DNA of 64,000 nt, taken from the NCBI GenBank assembly GCA_020736575.1, contig JAGPYM010000007.1, positions 1,240,001 to 1,304,000 of the forward strand. Direction: 5' to 3'. The notes under the pieces were generated by a model, which did not search any database, was not told the origin of the DNA, and saw nothing but the letters and a program-made list of their open reading frames with translations. This stretch comes from Thelonectria olida. Lineage: Eukaryota; Ascomycota; Sordariomycetes; Hypocreales; Nectriaceae. This document shows, piece after piece, positions 12,163 to 23,464 of the stretch (positions within the stretch are counted from its first letter, which is position 1; each line of letters begins with the position of its first letter). A program made the position numbers and the translations under genes.

Positions 12163-13472
12163 ATGACGGGGTCATCAACTTCAGTGGGTGACTTCAAAGT
12201 CGCCTCCATGGCCTTTGGCTTCACCATTGGCTTCGGGTTCCTGACGACATGGGAGGCTATCAAGCAGACGCGGCGGAACCGCAATCCGCTGCGCAGCGCC
12301 TACATTTACATGCTGTGGGGAGAAATTGTCGCGAACCTGGGCATCATGGTCACCGGCTGGCTCTGGATTGACGAGGTGGTTGAGTCGTCGTAAGTGTGTC
12401 CGCTGGCTTATACCCAACGACGAAAACAAGACGAACAGCTACTAACCATCGGTTGATGTAGAGTTCCGATCCTCTTCTTCATTCTGCTCTTCTGGGTCTT
12501 TGAAGTACAGCTCTTGATGCAAATCATCATCAACCGAATCGCCATCATCGCCGAGCACAGAAGCACCATCACCAAGATCAAATGGGGAACCGCGGCCATC
12601 ATGACGTGCATCAACATTGCCGTCTTCTGCATCTTCATCCCGGCGCATCGCAACCCGCCCGTCAGCAATCTGTATGTGTACAATGCCAACCTGCCGCCGC
12701 GGGCTGGGACTGACTCTGTTCTAGCTTTGTCCAGATTAACAAATACTGGGATCGAACGTCAAAGTTCCTCATCATGACGCTCGATGCTGCGTTGAATTGG
12801 TATTTCCTTCGGACGGTCGAGATCCGCCTCGTCAAGCAGCACAACTTGAACAAGTACAAGCCGCTTATTTCCTTCAACGCCAAACTGATGGTCCTGTCGG
12901 TTGCTATGGATGTAAGTCAAGGAACAGAATAGCTCTTTTTGCACTCGCCTGCTAACTTCCCCAACTAGGCTATGCTTATTGGACTCATGTGGCTGCCCAA
13001 CCAGTCCGTCTTCATCCAATTCCACCCCGTGACATATATGGTCAAGCTCAACATCGAAATGTCCATGGCTAAGCTCATCACCCGTCTCGCCAGTCGAGGC
13101 TCTTCCGACGAATACTATCCCGAAATGTCCAATTCCCACCCCACCGAAGGCCAGAGCGGCCACCGGAGCGCCGTCGACCGCAGCAGTCCATGGGCCCACG
13201 GGAACTCTGTGCAGCTGGCCCAGATGTCCAAGGTGGTGGCCGGCGACTCGGACGACGACATCAGGAGCTCTACCGATCGGCCTGGCATCCATAGGAGAAC
13301 GGAGATTGAAGTCGTGGTGGTGGATTCCGACATGAAGAGTTATAGACCGAGAGGTAGGGCGCCGTCGAGTGTGGACGACGAGTTGCCTTTGACCTCGGAT
13401 GCGGGGCATCCAAAGGAAGTTGCCGTGGAGGAGATTCGGCGAGCGACGTCTTCAGTTAGCAGAGATTCTTGA
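12163..13472 (+). CDS. Multi-pass integral membrane protein, 375 aa
   Basis: Four exons: 12163-12389, 12462-12671, 12725-12911 and 12969-13472. All introns are GT-AG; the first has a CTAAC branch site and the last ends CTAG. Phases agree and give 375 residues. The first ~230 residues contain about six or seven hydrophobic segments (for example FGFTIGFGFLTTWEA, LGIMVTGWLWI, VPILFFILLFWVFEV, AAIMTCINIAVFCIFI). The remaining ~140 residues form a polar, Ser/Asp-rich cytosolic tail. This is the general shape of the fungal seven-helix 'integral membrane protein' families, some of which are receptor-like. A receptor role is not shown here, and no ligand or G-protein motif can be read. The start ATG follows CATTCAGCCCCCAAGAG and encodes MTGSSTSVGD. 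Confidence 0.75.
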
Positions 13473-13663
13473 AGCGCCTAATACAAATACTATTTACCCT
13501 TATCCACTCGAGTTTGACAGTTTGTATCTAATTATCTCGTTTAAATGTGTGCAGTATGTAGAGGAAACGCTCCCTCGGCTAAAATTAACCTACAAGCGCT
13601 ACTGTATGAATCTCAGAAAGGACGCACCTGTCCTACCGTCTAAGTTAGATTATCTATGTCGCC

Positions 13664-13690
13664 GAAGAAGAAGAAGAAGAAGAAGAAGAA
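13664..13690 (+). repeat. GAA microsatellite
   Basis: Nine consecutive GAA triplets followed by an A-rich run, in the short convergent gap between the 12163 and 13713 genes. Confidence 0.9.
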
Positions 13691-13712
13691 AAAAAGGACC
13701 CAAATTGCCTCC

Positions 13713-15880
13713 TCAGCCTCGAAGTAATCCAAGCAATGCTAAAATATTATTTCGGTCAACCTCGGTATGGATATTCTTCGCCAGTTCCATTGCCGAGAGT
13801 TCTTCGATTACCAATTTTCTCCACACCATATATCTCCGTTTTTGATATATGAACTCGACCTGCTTGTCTGGATTCCATCTGTCCCTATCATCCATTAACT
13901 TAGTGATAACGGCCGTAAAGGTAGTGGAGTCAATGATTGGTGAGCGATGGCACCGAAAAACTGCCATGGAGTTCTCAACTATTTGGTGCAAAGCGTCTGA
14001 CCGGGTGTATGGCTTTTCGCAAAGGATATCGAAGCACTTCCACTGACGGTGCAACGCTGCATAGCTCATGGCGTGTATCCAAGCCTCCGAGTCAAGGCTG
14101 TTGACCCTGCTGGCGAGCGAGGTCAACACTTCATGCTGCCCCCAACGTGCTGCAGCGTTAAAAGGATTTTCATCGACATCCCATAGCGCTACGGAATCCA
14201 GATGGCCAAAGCTGGACCGAGCTCCAGCTTTTAAGAGACTGTTGACAACAGAAAGCGTCTTTCCGGGGAATTTGTCTTCTTGACGTGGCCAGAAGACCAT
14301 GGCTGCTGACAAGGGTGGACTCATCATGGGCGGGCTGCACCCTGATTCATTGGGATCTGCCCCGTTTGCCAATAAAAACCGTATGATCCTGTCCTGGTTC
14401 TCAAGTTTGTTAGTATCTTCAGGTTGAACAGCTTGTAAAAGGGGCGTTATGCAAGAAATGGTGTCTCTCGGCTCTGGGTTGACTATTGCCCCGGCAGCAA
14501 CCAGCGCCCAGACGGCGAATTCGTTGCCACTCCAAGCTGCGTAAGCCAAAGCAGAGCGATGAGCGTAACACCGATTCCCAATCTTGCAAAGCAGCTCCTC
14601 AGCATTTGGATTGGCTCCACATTGCAACAAAGTAATGAGGCAGTCGTTGTTGGTCGCTCTCAAGGCGCTATACAAAGGCGAGGCACTGTGGACTGTATAG
14701 TCGTCCATCATAGCACCCTGGGCAATTAACGCCCTGAGAGATTCTGCTGTAGTGGTATGGGTGATGCGGCGGAGGCTGTCAAGGAGCTCTTTTTTCTGGT
14801 CTCCGCTGAGGCCTTCATGCGCTTTGCGCGACTTCTCGATGAGGCCTTTATCCAAGCGCACGAGAAGTCGCACCTCTTCAATGCGCTGAGAACATTCTTC
14901 GACTCCATCGCAGGAGGCGATGAGGTGATCTAGTGGCTTTGTCTCAGGGCCCAAAGAATCGGAAACTTGCGCTGACGAGTTGCTGCCGGAGTTGCTGCGC
15001 AATTCTTGCACACTAGTATCGTCAAGCGGGTTGGGTGTACTTGAAGATTTTAGTGACAGACGAGCGTGCTCAGTCACCCGAGTCGCATCTGGAGGTGGTT
15101 GAGGAGCGGGAGATGCTGTTTGAGAGTCGAAATCCTTTTGTTGACCAACTTCTGTAACGGGAGCGAGAGTAGGGAGAACTGGAGGTGATGTAAACTCGGC
15201 AGGGTCTGCGATGGTTGATTTGTAAGTCGACTCAGCGTAGTTGCTGAGAAGTGACATATTCTCCATCCACTCTTCGATCTTTCTGTTGTTGCGGCGTGAA
15301 GATCCCATTTCGCGGAGGCACTTGACTCGTGCGAGAATTTCATCCGTGTTGAGATTGAGGACCTCAATGTGCGTCCGAATGACTTCCGTGTCGTCCTTGA
15401 TGTCTTGGGTGGTGTCCCTGGTGAAGTTGAGAGCGAGTCAAAGGGTGCAAAAAGGAAACAGACTTACAGTGATAACGCGTGCAGACCAATGCTGAGTGCC
15501 ATTTTGTATGCCTCAAGGCTGTCTCGTAGCTTGAATACCTCGTCCTTGCCTATGAGAACCCATTTCGTCTTGGTCCATGCCGTATTGCGCCGATAATTCT
15601 CGATCGTATCCAAAATTTGCTCTATCATGAGAACGCAACTGCTCAAGGTGTTTTCCAGCTGCGAAAGAAGACTTTCGGGCAGGGGACTTTGTCGACGACG
15701 ACATAATGCGCGAGTGAGGGGATCAAGAATGCCAGCTAGGGCTTGCAATTCAGCCGATATTGCATTGAGGTCCTCGGCAGCCTCGCGAAAGCTGTTGGAA
15801 AATTGAGTCAAGGCAAGCGACGCCTTGGCAATGCCAGCGGCGAGACTAAAAGCCGAGGCTGCGATTGATAAGGGGTCCAT
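13713..15880 (-). CDS. Fungal_N domain-ankyrin repeat protein
   Basis: Two exons: 15880-15468 and 15417-13713, with a GTAAGT donor, a CACCAG acceptor and a 50-nt intron, giving 705 residues. The N terminus (MDPLSIAASAFSLAAGIAKAS, about residues 1-140) is the Fungal_N (PF17111-like) helical domain found at the front of many fungal STAND/NLR proteins, followed by a coiled region with HIEVLNLNTDEI. A disordered Ser/Pro/Thr linker follows (about 190-290). Residues ~335-560 are ankyrin-like repeats, recognisable from GAMMDDYTVHSASPLYSAL, ALAYAAWSGNEFAVWALVAAGA and RFLLANGADPN. No NACHT or NB-ARC P-loop lies between the two, so this is a two-part adaptor-like protein rather than a full NLR. It lies 1 kb from a divergent HET gene, suggesting a self/non-self or stress-signalling setting (inference). 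Confidence 0.85.
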
Positions 15881-16923
15881 GACTGAAGGCCGGTGGCGTG
15901 AGCCTCAATTGGCAAGGGATGAAGACACAAAGGAAGAAAGTTGTGCAATCCAGCACCTGTCCCGGTTGTGGATGAATTTGTGATGATGGATTGATGATTG
16001 TGGGAAGTAAGCGCTGACTGCCCGACCTCGTGAGACATTGGGTCGTGTGCGGCTGTGCCTGCCTGCATGGGGGAATGAAAAGCTGAATAAGATGGCGCAG
16101 TCAAGTCTGCCTACCTACGTAGGTACGTAGGTGACGTGAGGCTGCAGGTAGAAAGACGCCTTGTGTTGCAGGACGCCTTGCAAACGACCCGAACCTCGGA
16201 GCACCGTATGGCCGCTCTAATAATATAAGAACCTTCACTGTTGATTCTCTATACTATTATACACATCCACACCCTCTGCAGTTTCGTCGCGGGCAGGTTC
16301 ATACCGCAAAACTCAACCCAAACCCTCGTCGCACCCGTCAAATCCAGCCCCGGATTCACATCCCTCCGAACCTGCCCCCTCCAGTCCGCAAACGGCCCAA
16401 GCGGCGGCCGCTCATCAGCAGCCGGTTTCCTCCCGTACCCCCGGCCCGTGTGGTCCCCGTGAACGTCTCAACCTGGTCAACGATATACTCTTTCTGTACG
16501 GGAATACACTGCGTGTTCTCAATCTTGGTCCAGGACTTGTAGGCCACGTCGAGGGCCTGGACTGCCGCCATGGAAGCGTGAGGGGCAATGGCAAGCATCG
16601 AGAGGGACTGCAGCACGATCGATTTCAGTCGATATGTAAAAGCAGCCCTCCTTTTATATTTTGAATCCTTTAGATAAAACGAGAGTTATACCAGGCAGTA
16701 AGTACGCGGCTCAATTATTATACATGTCGTGTGTAAGTTTGACATCGCTTGGAAATCCTAATGTTTAGGGCACAGCGATTGTGTGAGCGTTGAGCACGGA
16801 TCCTTGCAGGTTCGGTGGCCTGAGGTTAATTTTTGGCCCTCCAGCAGCGCACGGAAGGAAGAACCTTTCGTTCCTCAAGGCATCAATATCTTATGTAGGT
16901 AGCTTGCTCTTTTCTTCACCAAC
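15881..16923. other. Intergenic, with palindrome and possible gene relic
   Basis: Bases 16113-16124 form the perfect palindrome ACCTACGTAGGT, followed at once by a second ACGTAGGT. A minus-strand open frame (16616-16356) begins MLQSLSMLAIAPHASM and contains QCIPVQKEYIVDQVETF, then turns into low-complexity Gly/Arg. It abuts an AT-rich tract (16640-16740) and may be the remains of a gene. The 5' leader of the HET gene occupies the last ~100 bases. Confidence 0.4.
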
Positions 16924-19232
16924 ATGATATGTGCTACTTGTCAGAACACTCTCGCGTCCCAGACCACCGGCACCATCCCGATTCCAAATGGACGACTGAG
17001 GATTCATCATCGAACCCGCAGAAGTCTGAAGCGCTCAATTGAACTGGGATGCTACATTTGCAACCGATTCTGGGCTTGTCTGCAGCCCTCCGACCGTTGC
17101 CTTGTCTCAGCCTTGACCGATTCAGAGTTGGACTTGAGCAGTGATGATTTGTTTGAGGGTTCCTCGGACGAGGCGCCTGTTGACTCCACGAACACCTTCT
17201 TCACGGCGTTATGCTTGGAAGACGGTCCGCCCTACGGTCATCTCGGATGGTCCCAGTTGAAACTTGCCGTTAATTCGACGGCGCTTGTTGCTTCAGAGAT
17301 GGAACCCGGTAGGGCGGTCTGGTGTGACGCGAATTTTTTATTGCAGCCTCAAGACGGTACGAGAAACGTTCCATTATATATAAGGAGAAAAAATTAAGCA
17401 GATTGCCTATCGGGATTCGCAGCTTCTTCTCCCCTACCTTGAGCTCTGGTGTGACAAAATGAAGCAACTACGAAAGGACGGCATGTTTCCTCGCTTGGGG
17501 ATCGCGGCCAGAGAATTTTATTATCCTATTTCATCACGAAACGATCCTACTCTAATAGCGTTATGTAGGTTCCGCAAAGAGTACAATCGCGAAGCAACCT
17601 CCACAAAACACAAAATCCCCCGAGACGTTGTCTCTCGCGCAGAACTGGATTGCGGACTGCGTAGCGAACCATCAACAATGCAACAAGTCCGTTGTAAGAA
17701 AGAGTTGGTATCCAACTCGCCTTCTCGACTGTGGATCCTCGGAGGATTTAGATCCGTGGTGTCGCTTGATCGAAACAAAATCTTTCGCTGTCGATGGGTC
17801 CTATATGACACTGAGTCATTGCTGGGGACTTGCCAACTGCATAAAGCTGACAACTGACAACTACGCTCAGATGCTCATTGGCATGCCCTCGTCACTCTTG
17901 CCCCAGCTCTACCAAGACGCTTTGTATGTGGCTCGCAATTTGGGTAGCCGATACTTGTGGATTGATTCTCTTTGCATCATCCAGGCAGGGGACGAACTCG
18001 CCGATTGGCAACACGAAGTGACTCTTATGAGCCATGTCTATTCGAATTCCTTTTGTAATATCTCTGCCGCGGACGCGCCGGATGCTCACCACTCCATGTT
18101 CTGTTGCCGGAATCCAGACTCACTCTGCTCGGAGATTGTGGACCTTGTCATCAATGGCCATGTTACTCCGTATCTGATTTCTCATACCCAATTCTGGGAA
18201 ACCGAAGTCTCTCGCGCTCTCGTCAACACTCGGGCCTGGGTCCTCCAAGAGCGGCTCCTATCTTGTCGCACCCTGCACTTCGGCGAGCGCCAATTACTCT
18301 GGGAGTGTCGAACGAAGGACGCCGCCGAGGTCTACCCAGATGGCCTGCCTTCTGCAATTTCCTCGTCTGGCGGACGCTTTAAGGACCTTTCTCCAGATCG
18401 CTATACCCTAAGCAGCAGCAATGATAAGGATTGTAGGGGGCACCTCGTCTGGCTCCGAATCGTCCAGACATACACAGCATGCGGCCTTACATTTCCCGGC
18501 GACAAACTCGTTGCTCTATCTGCTGTGGCAAAGACCATGGCGGCGGTTCTGCGAGATGAGTACGTCGCCGGCATGTGGCGCCGTTATTTGGAGTGTGAGC
18601 TACTTTGGGCTGCGGGTGGGAATCCGATAGGTAGCCCATCGTGGCTGGACACATATCGTGCTCCCAGCTGGTCGTGGGCGGCATCGAACGGAGCCGTTGA
18701 TCCCGGTCGGCCAAACATCGAGACCGCGGACGTGCTGATTAAGGTGGTAGACCTCAAGCTAGAATATGTAACGGACGACAAGACAGGTTTGATCCGAGGC
18801 GGGTGGTTGCGGTTACGCGGGATGTTGAAGCAGTTGCGACTGGTGCGAACCCGTTCGTCCGTTACGCATGTCCACACAGATTGGAATATGGTCGTCAACG
18901 GGGTACATTTCAGCGCCCTGACTGGCTTTGAGGAGCAAGAACCCCAGCTTCAAGTCATGCTCGATGCTCGCCATGACAACTTCGAGGAGCAGAACGCAAA
19001 GGCAGGCCTCTATTGCATACCGGGAAGAGTGCGGAGGGCTGGTGATGATGGGAGTATATACATCTTGTTACTGGAGCTAGTCGATCGAGAGAAAGGAATC
19101 TTCCGCCGCATTGGGCTTGCCCGTGGGTGGGGTGCAGACGTGCAGGCCAAGATTCTAGCCTGTAGTGTGGAGGAGAGCAAGTTTCCGTGCGAGGAGTATG
19201 TAGAGGGCCGGCACTTGATACGCATTATCTAG
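16924..19232 (+). CDS. HET-domain (heterokaryon incompatibility) protein
   Basis: Exon 1 is 16924-17356 and exon 2 17569-19232. The intron (GTACGA donor, CTAAT branch, TATGTAG acceptor, 212 nt) is phase-consistent and gives 698 residues. The HET domain (PF06985) follows the N-terminal CATCQNTL/CYICNRFW cysteine pairs. Its three signature blocks are seen: SYMTLSHCWG (~res 220), SRYLWIDSLCIIQ (~272) and NTRAWVLQERLLSCRTLHF (~365). The block just before (SPETLSLAQNWIADC) is the usual lead-in. HET domains trigger programmed cell death when incompatible hyphae fuse; most genome copies have no known partner. The C-terminal half (APSWSWAASNG onward) is the normal extension. The long intron is unusual for this window, so the exact exon 1 end is the weakest point; the 17357-17568 segment contains stops in the exon 1 frame. 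Confidence 0.85.
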
Positions 19233-19433
19233 TTGGTTTTGTTGAATGAGCAATATGCCATGAGGGCAAGCCATGTAGGGGCCGGGTGCCCGTTAGATGC
19301 CAGCCATGTCTGGTCTGGTATTCATTTAGTTTCGAGTATTTTATAACTGTCAAATATTGTCAGGCTTTTGGCTTAATTACTATCTGAAACGCTCCTTATG
19401 ATATTAAATATTTTGGATATACATGTTGTCAAA

Positions 19434-20035
19434 TCAGAGCTCGAGCGACTTGCGACATGCATTCCCATACCCAAATATTCACTGTTCCACCTTGGCCCTC
19501 GGCAGCCTCAAAAATCGACTTGAACTGTCTCCAGTCTGGATCCAGATGAGAACCGTCCTGCGGATTTCCTTCGAAGTTGAGGTCGAGTGCCTTTACAGAA
19601 TTTAGACTGTTTTGTTAGTTGAAATACCCACGCAGAGGCATAGAAAGAGAACTTACCTTCCACGCATTCGAAGCAACCCTCCTCGTACCAGGTCGAAAGA
19701 CTCAGTTTGTTCTCGAAGAAGCCGGCGTCACGCACTGATCCGGCAAACGGCTGGCACAAGCCCTCTCTCCAGAGAATAGACGCGCAGCCCAATGTCTTGT
19801 GGCACAGATCAATGCATTCGCCGGGGGTGGCTCGGAATTCTGGAAACTTCAAGTCTCCGCTGTCGTTTTTGATGTAGCCAGCGCCGCCGCAGATCATGTC
19901 GGTCGGTCTGTCCGATTTCAAGGTGCATTGCTGGGCGCGACGAACGACGGTTGTCTCGCTGCGGCTGGAGCTTGGGAGGGCTTCGGCGCCGAGAGCAGAG
20001 AGGGCGAGAACGGCAATGAAGTTGAAGGAAACCAT
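19434..20035 (-). CDS. Small cysteine-rich secreted protein
   Basis: The N terminus MVSFNFIAVLALSALGAEALP is a clear signal peptide. The mature part has regularly spaced cysteines (QQCTLKS, MICGGAGYI, GECIDLCHKTLGCASILWR, GLCQPF, GCFECVE), reminiscent of PAN/apple-like modules in fungal secreted proteins. Exon 1 ends at a GTAAGT donor near 19656. The acceptor is ambiguous. Joining at a CGAAG acceptor gives a C terminus NPQDGSHLDPDWRQF ending at 19434, which looks like real protein. The nearer ACAG acceptor, which has the CTAAC branch site, gives an immediate stop. Reading through without splicing gives a basic tail ending at 19508. Effector or wall-associated roles are possible but not shown. 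Confidence 0.65.
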
Positions 20036-21010
20036 GATTGAATGATGTGTGCAGTGAGAGATTGAAGAGTAGACTAGTGAATGAGTAAAGGGAAAGAGGT
20101 GATAATGGTTCTTTTAAAGATGTTCAATTCCGAGGGAGGCCTGCCATTATCGCCGCGGTGGAGTTGGCGTGTCGTCGGCGACCACTTACACCTGCGCCCT
20201 GCAATGATCGGGATTCTTTCTCGTGTGTATGTGCAACCAATCCTGGAAGATGCTGATTACCATTGCCGAGTCCATTTTATCAGATCTTGAGAATAGAGAA
20301 GAGCGCTTGAGACCAATCGGCAAGAAAGAGCTCATCGAGTTAACTGTGGCTGAGACGTCGCCGCTTACTTGGGACGGCGGTATCCACGCATGAGATGGGC
20401 CAACGAGGGACAACTTAGAAGACGATGCATGCTGGAGGCTGTGATCGCCGACTTGTCTGAAATTAGGTAGACTACGCATATTATGCTATTCCCCGAGGAG
20501 CTAATGCAGTATCCCAGCCTCCAACATGGGATCAGGACGGACAGTCCGAAGCAGTCATAAACGGGCAAGAGAGTGTATTGATACGGAAATGAGGTCCTTT
20601 CAGTCGAGGACATTCTCAGGGTTGACTGCTCCAGTCCGTAACTATGTATGTACTTGGTGGTGTCGACTGCAGAGCCATCGGAGTTGGCAAAGGCACCGAC
20701 CGTCTTGTCTCGTCTGCTTCGTACCTCACGGAGAATTAATTAGCAAGCCGCTGACTAGACCCATAAATTTTGAACCAATCATATTCTATTTATTCCATGG
20801 AAGTCCGGCGGATCGGGCGGCGTCGGTGCCGACATGGACCGACATGAGCGCCTCCCAAGCAGCATCTCTCATGTAAAATCCATGGACATTCTCGACCTCT
20901 CTTTTTATTCTCCATGGAGAATCCCGTCCCAATTCTGATAAGCCACCATTCGTTCTCTATACTGTATCTATCAGGTAGACTTGCCCCAGGAGGCTGAGAG
21001 ACAACGGAAC
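20036..21010. other. Divergent promoter region
   Basis: Between the secreted-protein gene (minus) and the Zn2Cys6 regulator (plus). Short overlapping open frames occur but none has protein character. A CGGACAGTCCG near-palindrome lies around 20536-20546. No other feature was recognised. Confidence 0.4.
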
Positions 21011-23204
21011 ATGGGCCGCCAGTCCCGCCTCCTCTCGTGCCACTTCTGCAGGGTCCGAAAACTGCGATGCAATCGTGAATTCCCCTGCTCCAATTGCACG
21101 TCGCGGGGTGTTGCATGCTCGGCCGTCAATCGCCCAGTAGCAAAGAAGCCAAGCCAGGGCACCACCAACTCTGAGCTCTTGGACCGGCTGGAGAAGGTGG
21201 AGGCTCTTCTTGCGGCAAGGATCGATGATCGAGACCAGCCTGCTACTGCGTCCGCATCTGCAACTGCAAGCGAGCCATCGTCGCCCTTGGCCCCAGTTGT
21301 CTTGACCCCTGCCTCGCATTGCCAAGAGAACCTCCCGCCCAAGCTGCAGAACCTGATCAAGGATATGGCCTTCATTGACCGGTCATGTTTCAGCATGAGA
21401 ATGCATGTATGCAAACATCTCCATTTCGTCTTGGATGTAACTAATTATCTGACAATGGCCAGGATTGGGCTCCAGAGGATACCTTGATCGTGCGGACGTG
21501 TCCCATCCACCTCGTCATGCAACGCTCGTCAAGCTCATGTCAAAATCATTTCTCATCAGCGTCTGAATGGATGAAATCGACGAAATACATTTGGGTACCG
21601 AATCGACCCGAGGCCGAGGTCTTGGTTCACACGTACTTGGCTACCATGCGTCACATCAACAACATCGCCCACGGCCCTTCGCTGACGAAGATGGTTGCCG
21701 AAATATACGACAACCTTGAACGGGGATCGACTCAAGTGCCGGTCGGGTCCATCATTTTTCTGCTGGCCATTTTCGCCACGGTAACCCAGCTATGGACGAC
21801 AGAGGACGACGAGACAGGATTGTTTTCAGACTTTAGGGAGGCGAATGCGCAGGCAGCCTTGTGGATCAAGTTGTCCTTTGATGCAATTGAAGGTTGTCGG
21901 CGAAAAGCCGATGTATCACTTGAATGCGTCCAGGGGCTTATTATCCTGAGCGTCTCGTTGCTAAACCTCGAGGGCTTCTCTTCACGAGCATGCTCAACGC
22001 TCTACCGAGCCACGGCAATAAGCAGAGAGCTTGGTCTGCATCGCTTGGATCATGCGCAGAACTCCTCGAATCACCCAGAAGCTCCGGTTTGGACTGGAGT
22101 GCAGGCTGAAGTTGGACGGAGAGTGTGGTGGCATTTGACGGCAACGGACTGGTTAGCATACCTTCATTCTTGCATCGTGGACTTGCAACTAACCTGTGAT
22201 CTAGGGTCCTGGCATGCTGCTCTGGCCCCCAAAGAGGAACATATTCCGTCAATCCATTGCACATGGCAGTAACGAAGCCTTTGAACCTCAACGACGATGA
22301 CCTCACAGAGGAAAGGGCCGTGGCTCTGCCCTACGACACCCCGACTTCCATGTCCTATTCCCTTCAACGCCTGCGCTTCGCCGAAGAGATTCGAGGTCTT
22401 GTCGATCGTGCACCTCTAATCGGACTTGCCCCATACGCAATAGGATACGAACATATTATGGATGCCGATGCTGCAATAGAACGCTTCCTACAAACGACAC
22501 CCCCTTTCTTCTTACTGAGGGCAGACAGTCACGACAGACCCCTGCCAAGAGATATCGACACGTCCCAGAGCATCCAACTCCAGCGATACACACTCACCCT
22601 CTTCGTCTATGGTCAGCGCTGCAGACTGCACCTCCCATACTTTGTGCGCGGCAGCGTCGATCCGGAATACTCCCATTCGCGACAAGTCGCTCTTCGCAGT
22701 GCCCGAATCATCATCGACGCCGAAAATAAGGTGAGGAGGGAGAACTGCAAGCTCGGCCTGTCGCGATTCAAAATGGGCGCGGCCACGTACAGCTACTTCA
22801 TGGCGGTAACGATTCTAATACTGGACCTGTGCCAACTCAGTGATGAGAATGAAAAGGCGGCGAAGCTGCAAGAGTTGGAGGGGCCGTGGTCAATCTTGGA
22901 GGAGGCACAGACGCTCTCACGTCTCATAACCGGCGGGGTTGAAATGCTGAAACAAGTCATGCAAAAGCACGGCATCTGGTTCTCAACAGCGGGTGTAAGC
23001 CCGTACTCAATGCCCGCAAGTGGTTCTCCCAACGACTTGACTCCTGGACGGACCTTTGGGACGAATATAGAACAATCGATGGGTCCGAGGCCGTCGATAC
23101 CGCACTGTTCGGGACTGCAGTGCAAGAACATGATATCAGGAACGGATATAAACGGTGTTGATTGGGATAACTTGCTTTGGGTTTTGGAGGCACCCTTTCT
23201 ATGA
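21011..23204 (+). CDS. Zn2Cys6 fungal transcription factor
   Basis: Three exons: 21011-21406, 21463-22151 and 22205-23204. Introns are GTATGC..CCAG with a CTAAT branch, and GTTAGC..CTAG with CTAAC; the product has 694 residues. Cysteines C10, C13, C20, C26, C29 and C36 form the binuclear zinc cluster (CHFCRVRKLRC, then FPCSNCTSRGVAC). A short leucine-rich dimerisation stretch follows (SELLDRLEKVEALL, ~residues 57-70). The middle region (~200-450, with ISRELGLHRLDHA and GRRVWWHLTATDW) is the Fungal_trans middle-homology domain PF04082. The start is the ATG at 21011, just before the cluster. It lies convergent to the molybdenum-cofactor sulfurase, 260 bases tail to tail, and 6 kb from the molybdo-hydroxylase, so it is a candidate pathway regulator by position only. 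Its target cannot be read from sequence. Confidence 0.9.
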
Positions 23205-23464
23205 GCGGCGAGGGACTGAAGTCTCCTTTCAGCGTTGGGCTTCATAACCGTCCAGCCACTCCCCGAGGCAGATAATAGCGGAACCATAATACCTTCTGTG
23301 TCGCAAGTTGCATAACTGAATCCACTACTGTGTCGAGTGAGCCATTATGCATCTGTTGCCTTGCTAACACCGAGTTCGCCTATTGCTCGGCTTCTCCTTG
23401 ATGCACGCTGCCATCAGTCCAGTCCAGATAGAGCTATTGTTTTATTTTCTTCTCCAATATTTAA

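Noticed and set aside
12759..13409. 216-codon antisense frame over the membrane-protein gene
   Set aside because: Shadow of exons 3-4 of the plus-strand gene; His/Gly-rich composition and it crosses a well-supported intron.
17459..17857. 132-codon frame inside the HET gene
   Set aside because: It overlaps the proposed 212-nt intron and then runs out of frame with the clear HET motifs; a phase-consistent GT-AG intron explains the region better.
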